From positions 1-48,808 of the forward strand of contig CAXUKO010000030.1 in the NCBI GenBank assembly GCA_964251665.1: a DNA stretch of 48,808 nt, given 5' to 3'. The position numbers and the translations under genes were made by a program. This document shows positions 34,922 to 43,919 of this stretch, piece after piece. The first letter of the stretch is position 1. Every line of letters starts with the position of its first letter. The notes under the pieces are model-generated. The model worked only from the letters and a program-made list of their open reading frames with translations. It had not been told where the DNA came from and made no database searches. This DNA is from JBBQLG01 sp964251665 (GTDB taxonomy: Bacteria; Bacteroidota; Bacteroidia; Cytophagales; Spirosomataceae).

Positions 34922-36505
34922 ATGACAGGCAGGTCCTTTATGAAGAACACCCAAATCGGCTATGAGAACTTGCCCTTTAATGCCCTACTCATTCATGCCA
35001 TACCCGGTAATCATCTGGTGCTCTTACCGAATGCCCCAACTTTTACCATTGCCGCCGTCTCCGACGATTACCTGGTAGCCCTCAGCCTACAACGCGAGAG
35101 GCTGGTAGGCCATGGGGTGTTTGAGGTGTTCTTCAGTGACGGGCTTAACCAGGCCATGGCCCCGCAACTCCTCCAGTCGCTGACCCTGGTGGTACAAACC
35201 AAACAGCCACAGGTAGTGGCCAACCTACGCTACGAGCGACCTACCGAAACACATGTCTTGGAGGAAAGTGTCTGGCGAGTGGTCAACAAGCCCGTTCTTG
35301 GCCCACAGCATGAACTACTATACATCATTAACACCGTTGTGGACATCACAGCGGAAGTGCAACTGGGAGCGGTCGTCCAGGCTAACCAGTATCTACAAAC
35401 AATCATTAATTTGTTTAAAGAACCCATGCAGGTGCTGCAGCCTGTTTTCGATCAGGGGCACATCATTGACTTTCGCTTCAAGCTGACCAACCAGGCCTAT
35501 GCCGCTTATGCCAATGCCTCCCCCGAATCCTTGCAGGGTAGACGGGTGAGCGAGGTATTTCCCGGTTATCTGGAGACCGTGAGTTTTACCAACCCGGTAG
35601 AAACCTACATCACCGGTCAGCCCCTCACCTTTGAGATCCACTACGACCAGGATGGGCTGGATCTGTATAATCTAATGAGTACGGCTAAGCTCAACGAGGA
35701 AGTAGTTATCCACTTCACCGACTTTACCCGCCTGAGGCAGTTGCAACACCAGCTTGAAAGCAAGATCGAGGAGTTAAACCGCTCCAACGAGAGTTTACAG
35801 CAGTTTGCCTACGTCGCCAGTCATGATCTACAGGAACCCCTGCGTAAGATTCAGGCCTTTGGCGATCTGCTCAACAACCAGTACGCTCATCAGTTAGGCG
35901 AAGGGGTAGCCCATCTGAAACGAATGCAAACCGCAGCCAGCCGGATGTCGGCGCTGATTCGGGATCTGTTAGCTTTTTCCCGCATCGCTACCCGGTCAGA
36001 ATCGGCCGTATTGGTATCGCTTACCGAACTAGCCCAACAGGCAACGCTTGATTTAGACCTGCTTATTGCGGAAGCAGGGGCCAGGGTAACCATTGATCCG
36101 TTACCTGCTATCTGGGGAGACGCGTCTCAATTAGGCCAGCTTTTTCAAAACCTGTTGAGTAACGCCCTGAAGTTTCGGTCACCTAACGTAGCCCCGGTAG
36201 TCGAGATCAGTACCCGACTGGTAGCGGCTTCTGAACTGGCCACTTCGGTAAAACCGACCCGGACGGCTGCTACCTATCATCGCATCGACGTAGCGGATAA
36301 TGGCATTGGTTTCGACGAAACATACGTAGACCGTATTTTTGAGGTATTTCAGCGGTTGCACAGCCGGAATGAATTTGCCGGGACAGGCGTTGGTCTGGCG
36401 ATCTGCGCGAAAGTGGCGGCTAATCACGGCGGTGCCATTACAGCTACCAGCCAGTTGGGTCAGGGCACTACGTTCAGTGTTTACCTGCCCGTTGACCTCC
36501 CCTGA
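34922..36505 (+). CDS. PAS sensor histidine kinase (phytochrome-like kinase core)
   Basis: 527 residues, no membrane segment. Two PAS-like domains (about 20-145, and about 150-270), a short coiled coil (LRQLQHQLESKIEELNRSNE), HisKA with His301 in VASHDLQEPLRKI, and HATPase (LGQLFQNLLSNALKF, DNGIGFDETYVDRIFEVFQRL, GTGVGLAICAKVAANHGG). The SHDLQEPLRK box is typical of phytochrome-like and orphan Bacteroidota kinases. No receiver is attached. Met7 is an alternative start. It may work with the divergent hybrid kinase, which is inference. Confidence 0.92.
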   Translation: MTGRSFMKNTQIGYENLPFNALLIHAIPGNHLVLLPNAPTFTIAAVSDDYLVALSLQRERLVGHGVFEVFFSDGLNQAMAPQLLQSLTLVVQTKQPQVVANLRYERPTETHVLEESVWRVVNKPVLGPQHELLYIINTVVDITAEVQLGAVVQANQYLQTIINLFKEPMQVLQPVFDQGHIIDFRFKLTNQAYAAYANASPESLQGRRVSEVFPGYLETVSFTNPVETYITGQPLTFEIHYDQDGLDLYNLMSTAKLNEEVVIHFTDFTRLRQLQHQLESKIEELNRSNESLQQFAYVASHDLQEPLRKIQAFGDLLNNQYAHQLGEGVAHLKRMQTAASRMSALIRDLLAFSRIATRSESAVLVSLTELAQQATLDLDLLIAEAGARVTIDPLPAIWGDASQLGQLFQNLLSNALKFRSPNVAPVVEISTRLVAASELATSVKPTRTAATYHRIDVADNGIGFDETYVDRIFEVFQRLHSRNEFAGTGVGLAICAKVAANHGGAITATSQLGQGTTFSVYLPVDLP

Positions 36506-37024
36506 ATCGCGGTTTAAGACAGAAGCCAATCTTTACGGCCGTTGGTCGCTAACGGGTACTGGTGGGCTTTAATTGACAACTGGCCCAGCCGCATCGGCGT
36601 CCGCCCGTGACAAATGTCCGACTGGATGACCGTGTCCCGCCGTAGCTCGTTTACCCGGTACCGCTGTTGCTGTTAGGGGAGGGGATAAAAAAGCGTTAGA
36701 TTCATTAAGGCAGGGAGTTTGTGGCGTTAATCCGCATGATGACAAAGCGATAGCCTTATGCTGAGGAGCCTGTAAGCGTACTTATAAAACCACTGCTTTT
36801 CATTTTAATGCCTGTAAAATGCAATTAGCCACATACAGCGGGTAGTACTACTGGCGGTGGTGCTTGGGCTAAGAACCAATCATTCCAAACTGTATAAAAT
36901 TACGCTGTTGATAAGATTCTTAAACCGTCTTTCCGGGCGCAGACTCTTCGGGTGGAAAACAGGCTGAGCTTTAAGCTCTAAAAAAATCTGTAAAAGAGGG
37001 TAGGAGTTGTCGCAGGGCGGTCTG
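36506..37024. other. Gap with a possible gene remnant
   Basis: 519 bp. On the minus strand 36514-36672 is open for 52 codons and ends in a normal stop (VNELRRDTVIQSDICHGRTP region). It reads like the tail of a protein but I cannot name it, and its start is missing. No RNA or repeat is recognised in the rest. Confidence 0.3.
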
Positions 37025-39016
37025 TTAACGGATGGGTAGAGTGATGATGAATTCGGTGTATTGGTCCGGTTCGGCTTGCACCTCCAGCGTACCCCCATGC
37101 CCTTTAGTCACAATGTCATAGCTGAGACTCAACCCCAGCCCAGTGCCTTCGCCGGTTGGCTTGGTGGTGAAGAAGGGCTGGAAAATTTTATCTCTAATGG
37201 CTTCAGGTATACCCAAGCCGTTATCCTGCACTCGTACCTGCACCTGCCCTGCTCGCTCGCAAGTGCTCACCCATACCGTAGGCGAAAAGATCTCTTCAGT
37301 TTGCCTGCTCCGCTGCTGCACGGCATAAAAAGCGTTGTTGTAGAGGTTTAACAGCACCCGGCCCATGTCCTGAGCCACTACGTTTGTCTTGGGTAAGTTC
37401 GTACCAAAATCCGTGTGGAGCGTGACGTTGAAGGTCTTGTCTTTGACCCGGAGGCCATGATAAGCCAGTCGCAGGTACTCATCTGTCAGGGCGTTAAGGT
37501 CAGTGGGCTCTTTCTCGCCCGGGCTGGCTCGCGAGTGCTCCAACATTCCCCGAACAATGGCTGATGCCCGGCTGCCGTGGTGGGTGATCTTCGCCAGATT
37601 CTGACGCAGGTCCCCAACGAGTTCCTGAGCGTACTCTTTCTTAGTATCAGGCAGGTCTTGTAGTAAACTCTCCTGTAGTTCCTCAACGAGTTCCGTACTC
37701 ACTTCGGAGAAGTTCTTGACGAAGTTCAAGGGGTTTTGAATCTCATGAGCGATACCGGCGGTCAGCTCACCCATGCTGGCGAGTTTTTCTTTTTGGATGA
37801 GTTGGGCCTGCGTAGCTTTTAATTCCGTCAATGCCTGCTCCACTTTATGCCGTTCCGTACCGATTTGGTCGCGTTGCTTTTGCAGTAAAACGTTAGCCCT
37901 TTGCTTTTGCCGATTGTTGCGAAACAGAATCAAGGCAATCATAAAGCACGCACCAAGCCCTCCGGCCAAAAGATAAAGGGTAATTCGGGTCCGGTAAGCC
38001 TCTATCAGTCGCTGAGCGTCCTCCAGCCGCATTCTTTCGTTAAACTCGATGTTCTGAAAATTTTTGATCTTCACTTCGCTGAGTAGGCTATCTCTGGCCA
38101 CCGATGCCAGTTTAAGATAGGTCAGCGACCGTCGAGGTTCGGCGACTTCATACAGTTCCGACAGTAGAACACTGGCTTTCTGCACCGTAGTCAGCATATC
38201 CGACGAGCGGGCCAGTTGCAGCGCTTCGCGGGCGTACGTAACGGCGGAGTCCGGCTGGTGCGTTACCTGGAAAACCTCGGCCATTTCCAGATACGTCTGA
38301 CTCAGCGTCCGGTCATTTTTAACGGCAATTGAGGTGGGAACGCTTTTTCGGTAATAACGGAGCGCCAGATCATTCTGATTCATGCGCTTATAGATATTGG
38401 CCAGAATCATTAGCTCAATCTGAATATCCTGGGCCTTCAACCCAAGGGCGTACCGATAGGCCGTTTGGGTGTAGGTCAGCGCGGAGTCTAACCGATTGAG
38501 AATGGCATATTCGGAACCGATGTTGGACAGGGCAATCCGTTGCAGTTTCAGATCGCCCGACTGAACCGCTAATTGATTCGTCTTGAGATAATAATCGATG
38601 GCTTTGGGGGAGTTTTTCTGTTCTGAGTACAGATTACCCATATTGTTGTAGGTACGGGCGAGCGCATCGGTATCGTGGTTGGTGGTGGCCACACTTACCG
38701 AGTTCAGATGTGCTTCCAGCGAACGGTCGTAATTGCCTGTCAGCCGGAAAATAGTGCCAATCCGATTCTGGACGCGGGCCTCACCGCGCTGATCGCCAAC
38801 CTGCCGGGCGAGTGTCAGACCCTGCTGTGCATACTGCATGGCCAACAGCGGCTTCGAGTACATTAGCGACCGGCTCAATTGGTCGAGCACCCGAACCCGG
38901 GTGGTATCAGCAAGGGGTTGATCCAGACGGCGCTGCAGGCTGTCGGACAACTGTTGCTGAGCCAGGGTCCGGCAACAGCACAGGCACAAAAAGGCAAAGG
39001 CGAGCAACCGTTTCAT
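37025..39016 (-). CDS. TPR-containing membrane histidine kinase
   Basis: 663 residues. Signal peptide about 1-19; about six to seven TPR repeats (about 50-310, for example ARTYNNMGNLYSEQKNSPKA, ANIYKRMNQNDLALRYYRKS); one membrane helix (about 346-366, LYLLAGGLGACFMIALILF); coiled coil; kinase with His424 in IAHEIQNPLNFVKNFSE and ATPase boxes DNGLGIPEAIRDKIFQPFF and GTGLGLSLSYDIV. The TPR part should lie in the periplasm and sense a partner by protein contact. No receiver is fused. Divergent from the caspase/papain gene with 108 bp between starts, which makes that protein a plausible partner or target. Confidence 0.93.
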   Translation of the reverse strand: MKRLLAFAFLCLCCCRTLAQQQLSDSLQRRLDQPLADTTRVRVLDQLSRSLMYSKPLLAMQYAQQGLTLARQVGDQRGEARVQNRIGTIFRLTGNYDRSLEAHLNSVSVATTNHDTDALARTYNNMGNLYSEQKNSPKAIDYYLKTNQLAVQSGDLKLQRIALSNIGSEYAILNRLDSALTYTQTAYRYALGLKAQDIQIELMILANIYKRMNQNDLALRYYRKSVPTSIAVKNDRTLSQTYLEMAEVFQVTHQPDSAVTYAREALQLARSSDMLTTVQKASVLLSELYEVAEPRRSLTYLKLASVARDSLLSEVKIKNFQNIEFNERMRLEDAQRLIEAYRTRITLYLLAGGLGACFMIALILFRNNRQKQRANVLLQKQRDQIGTERHKVEQALTELKATQAQLIQKEKLASMGELTAGIAHEIQNPLNFVKNFSEVSTELVEELQESLLQDLPDTKKEYAQELVGDLRQNLAKITHHGSRASAIVRGMLEHSRASPGEKEPTDLNALTDEYLRLAYHGLRVKDKTFNVTLHTDFGTNLPKTNVVAQDMGRVLLNLYNNAFYAVQQRSRQTEEIFSPTVWVSTCERAGQVQVRVQDNGLGIPEAIRDKIFQPFFTTKPTGEGTGLGLSLSYDIVTKGHGGTLEVQAEPDQYTEFIITLPIR

Positions 39017-39124
39017 GCGATAGTGGAAGGCAGGGGGTACACAAATATACAGTCAGTAAATTCATTTTGCCCTGATAATCAAATCAGTTATACTTAAGCA
39101 ACGTAACCTGCCCACAGAAATCTC

Positions 39125-41428
39125 ATGAGACTTCCCGCCTTATTTATCCTGCTAATAAGCTGCACCCTGACCTTGGCCCAGACGCAGCCAATCCCCGCGC
39201 TCAGGCAACAACCCCGCTCTCCTCAACTACACGTCATTTTTATACTGGAGCCAAAAGGCGTTGAATATGGGCGGCTCAATATGGAGAACGACTCGCTCAT
39301 GAGTCATTTTGCTGAGACCGTGCAGCGGGGGCTGAACTACCCTATGCAAATCCGCAGGCTGGATGAAAAACACTTCACCAGTCAAGCGCTCCGGGATACC
39401 ATAGCGGCTCTGAAAACCACTCCCAACGACATCGTTATTCTATATTACTCGGGTTACGGAATTCAGCCAGCCCAAACCACAGAAAAGTTTGCTAACTGGC
39501 GATTAACCGATGTAAAAGGGAGTGGGCTGCCCATCAGCGACGTGGAGGGCTGGTTGAAAGCCAAAAATATCCGCTTCGCCTTGCTGGTTGCCGATTGCTC
39601 GACGGAGTTGGTAAAAAATAGCGGTGCGGTCCGCCTAGTATATGAAACCGTTGACCTGACCAAAGAAATTATGAAGCAGTTGTTCGTGCGGAACAAAGGC
39701 ATTGTCCGTTTGGGTAGCTCGGCACCCTCATTGCCAGGCTATATCAATACGATCGGAGCCGGCACCACCTTCACGAACGCGTTGAGCAGCGGTTTCGATT
39801 ATCTGCTGGACCACACTGACCCTGCTACACTGCCCGACGTATCGTTCGACTATCTCCGTGACTTAACAACCCGAGAAATTGAAAGCGTTTTAGAAAGGGG
39901 CTTTGAGCAGGCTGCGATTCTGGAACTAAAAAACTGGGATGGCACGCCAGTCGTTCAGAAACCGTCGGTTGTCGGAGCCACACCGGCAGGGGTGCGCTGG
40001 CAGGGGTTTATCGCCGATGAGCGAGCATACGACGAATTAAGAAAGAAACAGCGTAACCAGGCTGTTCAACAATTACCCGCTCGTATTGATTTATCGATGT
40101 ACGCTCCCCCTGTGTTAAACCAAGGTGATAAAGGGAATTGCGTAGCCATCTCAATTGGCTATTACATGTGTTCGATCATGGGGGCTGTCAGATGGAATCT
40201 TAACGATAAAGACAGGATCCTGAAACAGAGTCTTTCCCCTTTTTATCTGTATAGTGCCGTCAAAAGCCCTAACGACAATAACTGTACGTATGGCATCGAC
40301 CCCGGACAAGCACTTGAATATCTCAAACAATCGGGCTTGCCTCACTTTTCGGCGTTCCCAAACCCCGACTTTTGCACAAACACGGATGAAAGAATGTATT
40401 CCTCCAGGATTCAGGATTACGTGAAATTATTCAATATTACTGACCAGAAAGCAGATAAAGTAGTAGCCGTGAAGCAGACACTTGCCGAGCGGTCGCCGGT
40501 AGTAGTGGGCATTCAAACTACCAGTTCGCTTCAGGAATTGTCGTTTACAAGAACCTTGTTACCCCGCGTACAGGCGTCGGTATGGCAGTTAATAGAATCT
40601 TATTCGGGAGCAACAGGTACTGCCGACAAGAGCCGCTCAAAACTGGACATGTCGTGGAAGCCTTATCGGGCAAACACACTGGCTTTTGGACATGCCATAT
40701 GCGTGGTTGGCTACGACGATAATAAGCTGGGCAAAGGAAAAGGCGCCTTTAAGCTGGTTAACAGCTGGGGCAGTTCCTGGGGTGAAGGCGGGTATTTCTG
40801 GATGTCTTACGAGACATTTGGTAAATTTGCCAAATACGGCTACCAGGCTTATCTGGATAAAAATGACTCTTCAGTCCGGCTCGACACAGACCTGACCATC
40901 GCTATAGGAGTTTCCCGTTCTCAGCCCTCGTTAAGACTAATACCAAGTGATACGGGACTAGTGACCTACATGCTCAGCAAGCCTCTGCCCACCGGCACCA
41001 AGTTTAAATTCAGAGTTGACACAAAAACAAAAACCTACATCCATGTCATTACGGCCAATGAATCAAATGGCACCGTTGTCCTGCAAGCGGTTGGTTCAAA
41101 CAAGCCAACCCTTATCGCCCCTGCCAGCCAGATCTATTTTCCATCGGAGCAGAAATACCTAACCCTCGAAGGCAGGCCCGGTCTTGAATACATGCTTTTT
41201 CTGTTTTCAGACTATTATAAAGGTGAAGAAATCAATCAGTATGTGCAGGCAATGAATGACCTGAAAGGCTCGTTTCCGGAGCGGGTGAAACAGGTCTTTG
41301 GCGAAATGCTGATTTCTAACCGTCGGATTCAGTACAAACCCAAAAAAATGGGCTTTTTTCTGGCTCGTACTAACCAGGTCAGCGGTATGTATGTACCGTT
41401 GCTGGTGAGCCTGAAGCACGTCCGTTGA
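39125..41428 (+). CDS. Secreted fusion of a caspase-like (pseudo)protease and a papain-like cysteine protease
   Basis: 767 residues. Signal peptide about 1-19. About 30-250 has the caspase fold pattern: LHVIFILEPKGVEYGRLNMEN, NDIVILYYSGYG, then LLVADCSTE with Cys158. The His of the usual SGHG motif is Tyr111 (codon TAC), so the catalytic dyad is incomplete. About 318-615 is a papain-type (C1) domain: NQGDKGNCVAIS (Gln333, nucleophile Cys339), GHAICVVGYDD (His523) and NSWGSSWGEGGYFW (Asn546), all residues present. About 630-767 is a beta-rich tail of unknown role. The protein should reach the periplasm or cell surface. No known family with this order comes to mind; the papain half should be active, while the caspase half may bind or regulate. 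Confidence 0.88.
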   Translation: MRLPALFILLISCTLTLAQTQPIPALRQQPRSPQLHVIFILEPKGVEYGRLNMENDSLMSHFAETVQRGLNYPMQIRRLDEKHFTSQALRDTIAALKTTPNDIVILYYSGYGIQPAQTTEKFANWRLTDVKGSGLPISDVEGWLKAKNIRFALLVADCSTELVKNSGAVRLVYETVDLTKEIMKQLFVRNKGIVRLGSSAPSLPGYINTIGAGTTFTNALSSGFDYLLDHTDPATLPDVSFDYLRDLTTREIESVLERGFEQAAILELKNWDGTPVVQKPSVVGATPAGVRWQGFIADERAYDELRKKQRNQAVQQLPARIDLSMYAPPVLNQGDKGNCVAISIGYYMCSIMGAVRWNLNDKDRILKQSLSPFYLYSAVKSPNDNNCTYGIDPGQALEYLKQSGLPHFSAFPNPDFCTNTDERMYSSRIQDYVKLFNITDQKADKVVAVKQTLAERSPVVVGIQTTSSLQELSFTRTLLPRVQASVWQLIESYSGATGTADKSRSKLDMSWKPYRANTLAFGHAICVVGYDDNKLGKGKGAFKLVNSWGSSWGEGGYFWMSYETFGKFAKYGYQAYLDKNDSSVRLDTDLTIAIGVSRSQPSLRLIPSDTGLVTYMLSKPLPTGTKFKFRVDTKTKTYIHVITANESNGTVVLQAVGSNKPTLIAPASQIYFPSEQKYLTLEGRPGLEYMLFLFSDYYKGEEINQYVQAMNDLKGSFPERVKQVFGEMLISNRRIQYKPKKMGFFLARTNQVSGMYVPLLVSLKHVR

Positions 41429-41605
41429 TTACGACTTTTTAGTCCGGTTGCTAAAGAAGTAAATGAGTGCTGCCACAACCGCAATACCGAGGATGATGTA
41501 AACGATACTGTTGTCGGATCCTGGTCCGGTATCATTTTTCGGTTGGGCCAAAGCCACAGAAGACAATAGAAACAGGCAGGTAGCGGGAACCAGCAGTTTT
41601 TTCAT
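41429..41605 (-). CDS. Small secreted/membrane protein, 58 residues
   Basis: ATG at 41605, stop TAA at 41429-41431. Residues 1-20 are a signal peptide ending ALA (start MKKLLVPATCLFLLSSVALA), then a short Asn/Asp/Gly linker, one membrane helix (about 34-51, IVYIILGIAVVAALIYFF) and a basic tail SNRTKKS. The stop lies directly next to the stop of the convergent caspase/papain gene, with no base between. The function is unknown; a small accessory membrane subunit is conceivable. Confidence 0.72.
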   Translation of the reverse strand: MKKLLVPATCLFLLSSVALAQPKNDTGPGSDNSIVYIILGIAVVAALIYFFSNRTKKS

Positions 41606-41786
41606 AGTGAAAGATCGTTATGGTTAAAGGTGGTCTAAAGGTATAAATAAAACAGTAACGCTTACATTATCAGCGGGTTTACTCTTACTAAATCAGTTTT
41701 ATGTCTGGCTACATGTGATAGCATGTTGTGAAATTATGATAGACAATGAGCATTAATATCCCGCAACACAATTTGAATGTTTCCTA

Positions 41787-41843
41787 CTAAATTCTTGAAA
41801 AGACCATAAATCATCTTGATTTATGGTCTTTTCAAGAATTTAG
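41787..41843. repeat. 27-bp perfect hairpin with 3-nt loop
   Basis: 41787-41813 is the exact complement of 41817-41843, with loop TCT. The stem is AT-rich with core AAAAGACCATAAATCA. It may be a REP/MITE unit or a very stable RNA end. Confidence 0.8.
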
Positions 41844-41874
41844 GTGCATATGAACTGTAACGTCGTGCAATAGG

Positions 41875-41910
41875 AAAACGGGGTACGCATGACTATGCGT
41901 ACCCCGTTTT
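41875..41910 (-). terminator. Terminator after the Rpn-type gene
   Basis: AAAACGGGGTACGCAT (41875-41890) pairs with 41895-41910 around GACT, a 16-bp stem with A/T ends both ways. It lies downstream of the minus-strand Rpn-type gene that ends at 42070. Confidence 0.75.
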
Positions 41911-42069
41911 CTGTGATCTGAGACTCTTAATATGATTTCGTCAGTACAGTGTGCTACCAGAATCTGTTAATTGTTCGGTACAGTCCTGATAGGATAGCCA
42001 AATAGGAGCCCCACTATTGCTAGCAGGGCTTAGGGATTTCGAGGAAGGTAAAATGAGGGTTAAAAATAG

Positions 42070-42947
42070 TCAATTTGACAAGCGTTGATCCCGTTCTAAC
42101 TGCTCGACAAACTCAACGGACACTCCATTATCTTCAGCAATTTCCGAGACGGTCAATCGACCCCGTTTTAGCACTTTCCGAATGGCTTCCATTTTAGTTT
42201 CTAATTTGGCATCTTGTACTTGTGCATTGACCACTTGAATCGCTTCGGCATTAATGGCCAATGTGCGCTCATAAGCAAACCGCTCATCGGGTGTCATCTT
42301 ACGCTTGTCTAACTCATCAATAGCAAGCTGTAGCCACTCCTCATTCCAGAATTGGGAAATTGAGTCGTTTGAGTCGTAGTATGAATCGTTTTCATGGTAT
42401 ATACCAGTTTTTCCAAATCGGTCTTAACCTCAGCGGCCGAGAGATGGAATTTATCCAACTCCACGATTACATAGGTGATCTGCTCATCAAGTAGTTCTCC
42501 ATCAGCACTACGAATAGCGCCGACCGTGTGGTAAACTGAGCCAGGAAAGATATTATTGGCTAAGATACCGATGCAGCAAATCCGATCCAAGCGATTATAA
42601 TCGAAGTTACCCTTCTGTACCAAAGAGTTAAACTTGTGGAAGGCGTAAAACTTCATGCGTTGGAAGAAGTAAGGGGTATCTGAAACCTGCATCTCGACAA
42701 TGAAATGAGTGCCATTTTCATTGACACAGGCCAGGTCATAAATGCCACCTCGACTGTCTTTGACCACAGCGTCGAAGGTGTTCTTGTCGAAACTTATCTC
42801 TTGAATGGGTATGGCTGACCCAATGAGTGCCTGTAGAGCCCGGCGCAGGAATAGTGAATTCCGCTCGTTGCCAAAGACAACTTTGAAACCATAATCGGAA
42901 ATCAGCGGGATAAAAAGAGCGTTGGGATCGCTGAGGTTGATACGCAT
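42070..42947 (-). pseudogene. Rpn/PD-(D/E)xK-family transposase-like nuclease, frameshifted
   Basis: The first frame (42947 to about 42355) gives FIPLISDYGFKVVFGNERN, YDLACVNENGTHFIVEMQ (Asp and Glu-x-Gln of the nuclease core) and FFQRMKFY, typical of this family. It then goes out of frame and stops at 42309. The other frame continues QFWNEEWLQLAIDELDKRK, MTPDERFAYERT and a C-terminal helix-turn-helix-like tail (LTVSEIAEDNGVSVEFVEQL) to 42070. The join is at three G on the plus strand (42354-42356); one more base would give a 292-residue protein. Family members promote recombination or act in phage defence. Probably inactive, or a sequencing error. Confidence 0.85.
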
Positions 42948-43060
42948 GCTGTAAACTTACACAATTGCCCGTTCACACCTTTCGGGCGCGCAAATCACTG
43001 TGCTGCTAAAATCACTTCATTTAGGCTGACTTAGACTGTCTGGCAGCACCCCAACAGTAC

Positions 43061-43087
43061 AAAAAGCCGGTCTATTGTTGAACCGGC
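43061..43087 (-). terminator. Terminator of the small secreted protein gene
   Basis: On the minus strand GCCGGT, a 10-nt loop and ACCGGC are followed by TTTTTG. It begins 43 nt after the stop of the gene at 43130. Confidence 0.85.
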
Positions 43088-43129
43088 CCCGAAATGGTGT
43101 GGATTTGGTAAAGAGGTATCGGTTGAGGT

Positions 43130-43537
43130 TTAGTTAATGGCCAGCAGGCGGCTACTTACAGCAGGCTTCTGGGCACCAAGCGTCAGCGAATGGGTCGTGG
43201 TATCTACGCCGTTGGTGATTACTACCTGATAGGCTCCATCGGGCAGGCTGCTCACGTCCAGCTGCAGCCGGACCACTTTCTTGCTTTTCCCTACCCGCTG
43301 GGTAAAGCAGTCGTTGCCTTCGCTGTTGGTCAGCCGGATCATCACGTCTCCACCGGTTTCTTTATCCAGGGCGATGTTGATCTTTCCCTCGGCATTGGCA
43401 TACATACTGGTCTTATAGGCCACTGTTACCGCCGGGCGGGTTGGACGATTGGTCGCTGAAATAGAAGCCAGTGAGGTAGTGACGGTAACTAAGCTGAACG
43501 AAAGGGCAATGAGCAGGGGTTGGATAAGCGTTTTCAT
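43130..43537 (-). CDS. Small secreted beta-sandwich protein of unknown function
   Basis: 135 residues. Signal peptide about 1-26. The mature part has alternating beta segments (KINIALDKETGGDVMIRLTN, KVVRLQLDVSSLPDGAYQVV, THSLTL) like the small Ig-like or T9SS-tail-like proteins of Cytophagales, in which SLPDGAYQVVI resembles the tail pattern 'GxY.v.v'. No catalytic residue is evident. It is a single gene with its own terminator. Confidence 0.8.
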   Translation of the reverse strand: MKTLIQPLLIALSFSLVTVTTSLASISATNRPTRPAVTVAYKTSMYANAEGKINIALDKETGGDVMIRLTNSEGNDCFTQRVGKSKKVVRLQLDVSSLPDGAYQVVITNGVDTTTHSLTLGAQKPAVSSRLLAIN

Positions 43538-43730
43538 GCTTTATGTTGTGGTAGAAAGTTTGTGGTTGGTATCCGGTTTGGATAGGTCAAAGGTCGGGCA
43601 CGCAGCCGGGCCGGGCTATCACGAATGGGTCAACAACTACTACTTTTGGGAATGTGATAGCCAACGGGCAGATTTGACCTCGCAGGCTGGGTGAACAGGC
43701 ACCCGGAATGGGCCTTACTATCTCCCGCCC

Positions 43731-43919
43731 ATGAAAGTATGCTTTATCCTGCTGCTCTTATCCGCCTTCTGCTGCGGCCATTCCCTGCGTCCGCTACCCG
43801 CCCTGGCTGATGGCACCATGCTACCTCAGCACAACGGCTACATGATCGGCTGGCAAGCTGACATCCGGCCGGGTGTACCCATGTCCGAGATGAACCGGGT
43901 GGCACAGGTCTGGATTTAG
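43731..43919 (+). pseudogene. Short secreted ORF, possibly broken
   Basis: 62 residues with a clear signal peptide (MKVCFILLLLSAFCCGHS) and a short mature part (HNGYMIGWQADIRPGVPM). The frame continues past the TAG at 43917-43919 for 20 more sense codons (QHTRAYIFEWQLPVYKAALM). It may be the 5' remnant of a secreted protein gene with an added stop, or a real small peptide. No relative is recognised. Confidence 0.3.

Larger units (their letters stand above)
41606..42069. other. Gap with two long hairpins
   Basis: 464 bp with no gene. It holds the 27-bp-stem hairpin at 41787-41843 and the terminator at 41875-41910. The rest is AT-rich and unremarkable. Confidence 0.6.

Noticed and set aside
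42309..42400. Programmed ribosomal frameshift in the Rpn-type gene
   Set aside because: The codons at the join (TTT CCC) do not re-pair after a -1 slip, and other accessory genes show the same single-base loss.
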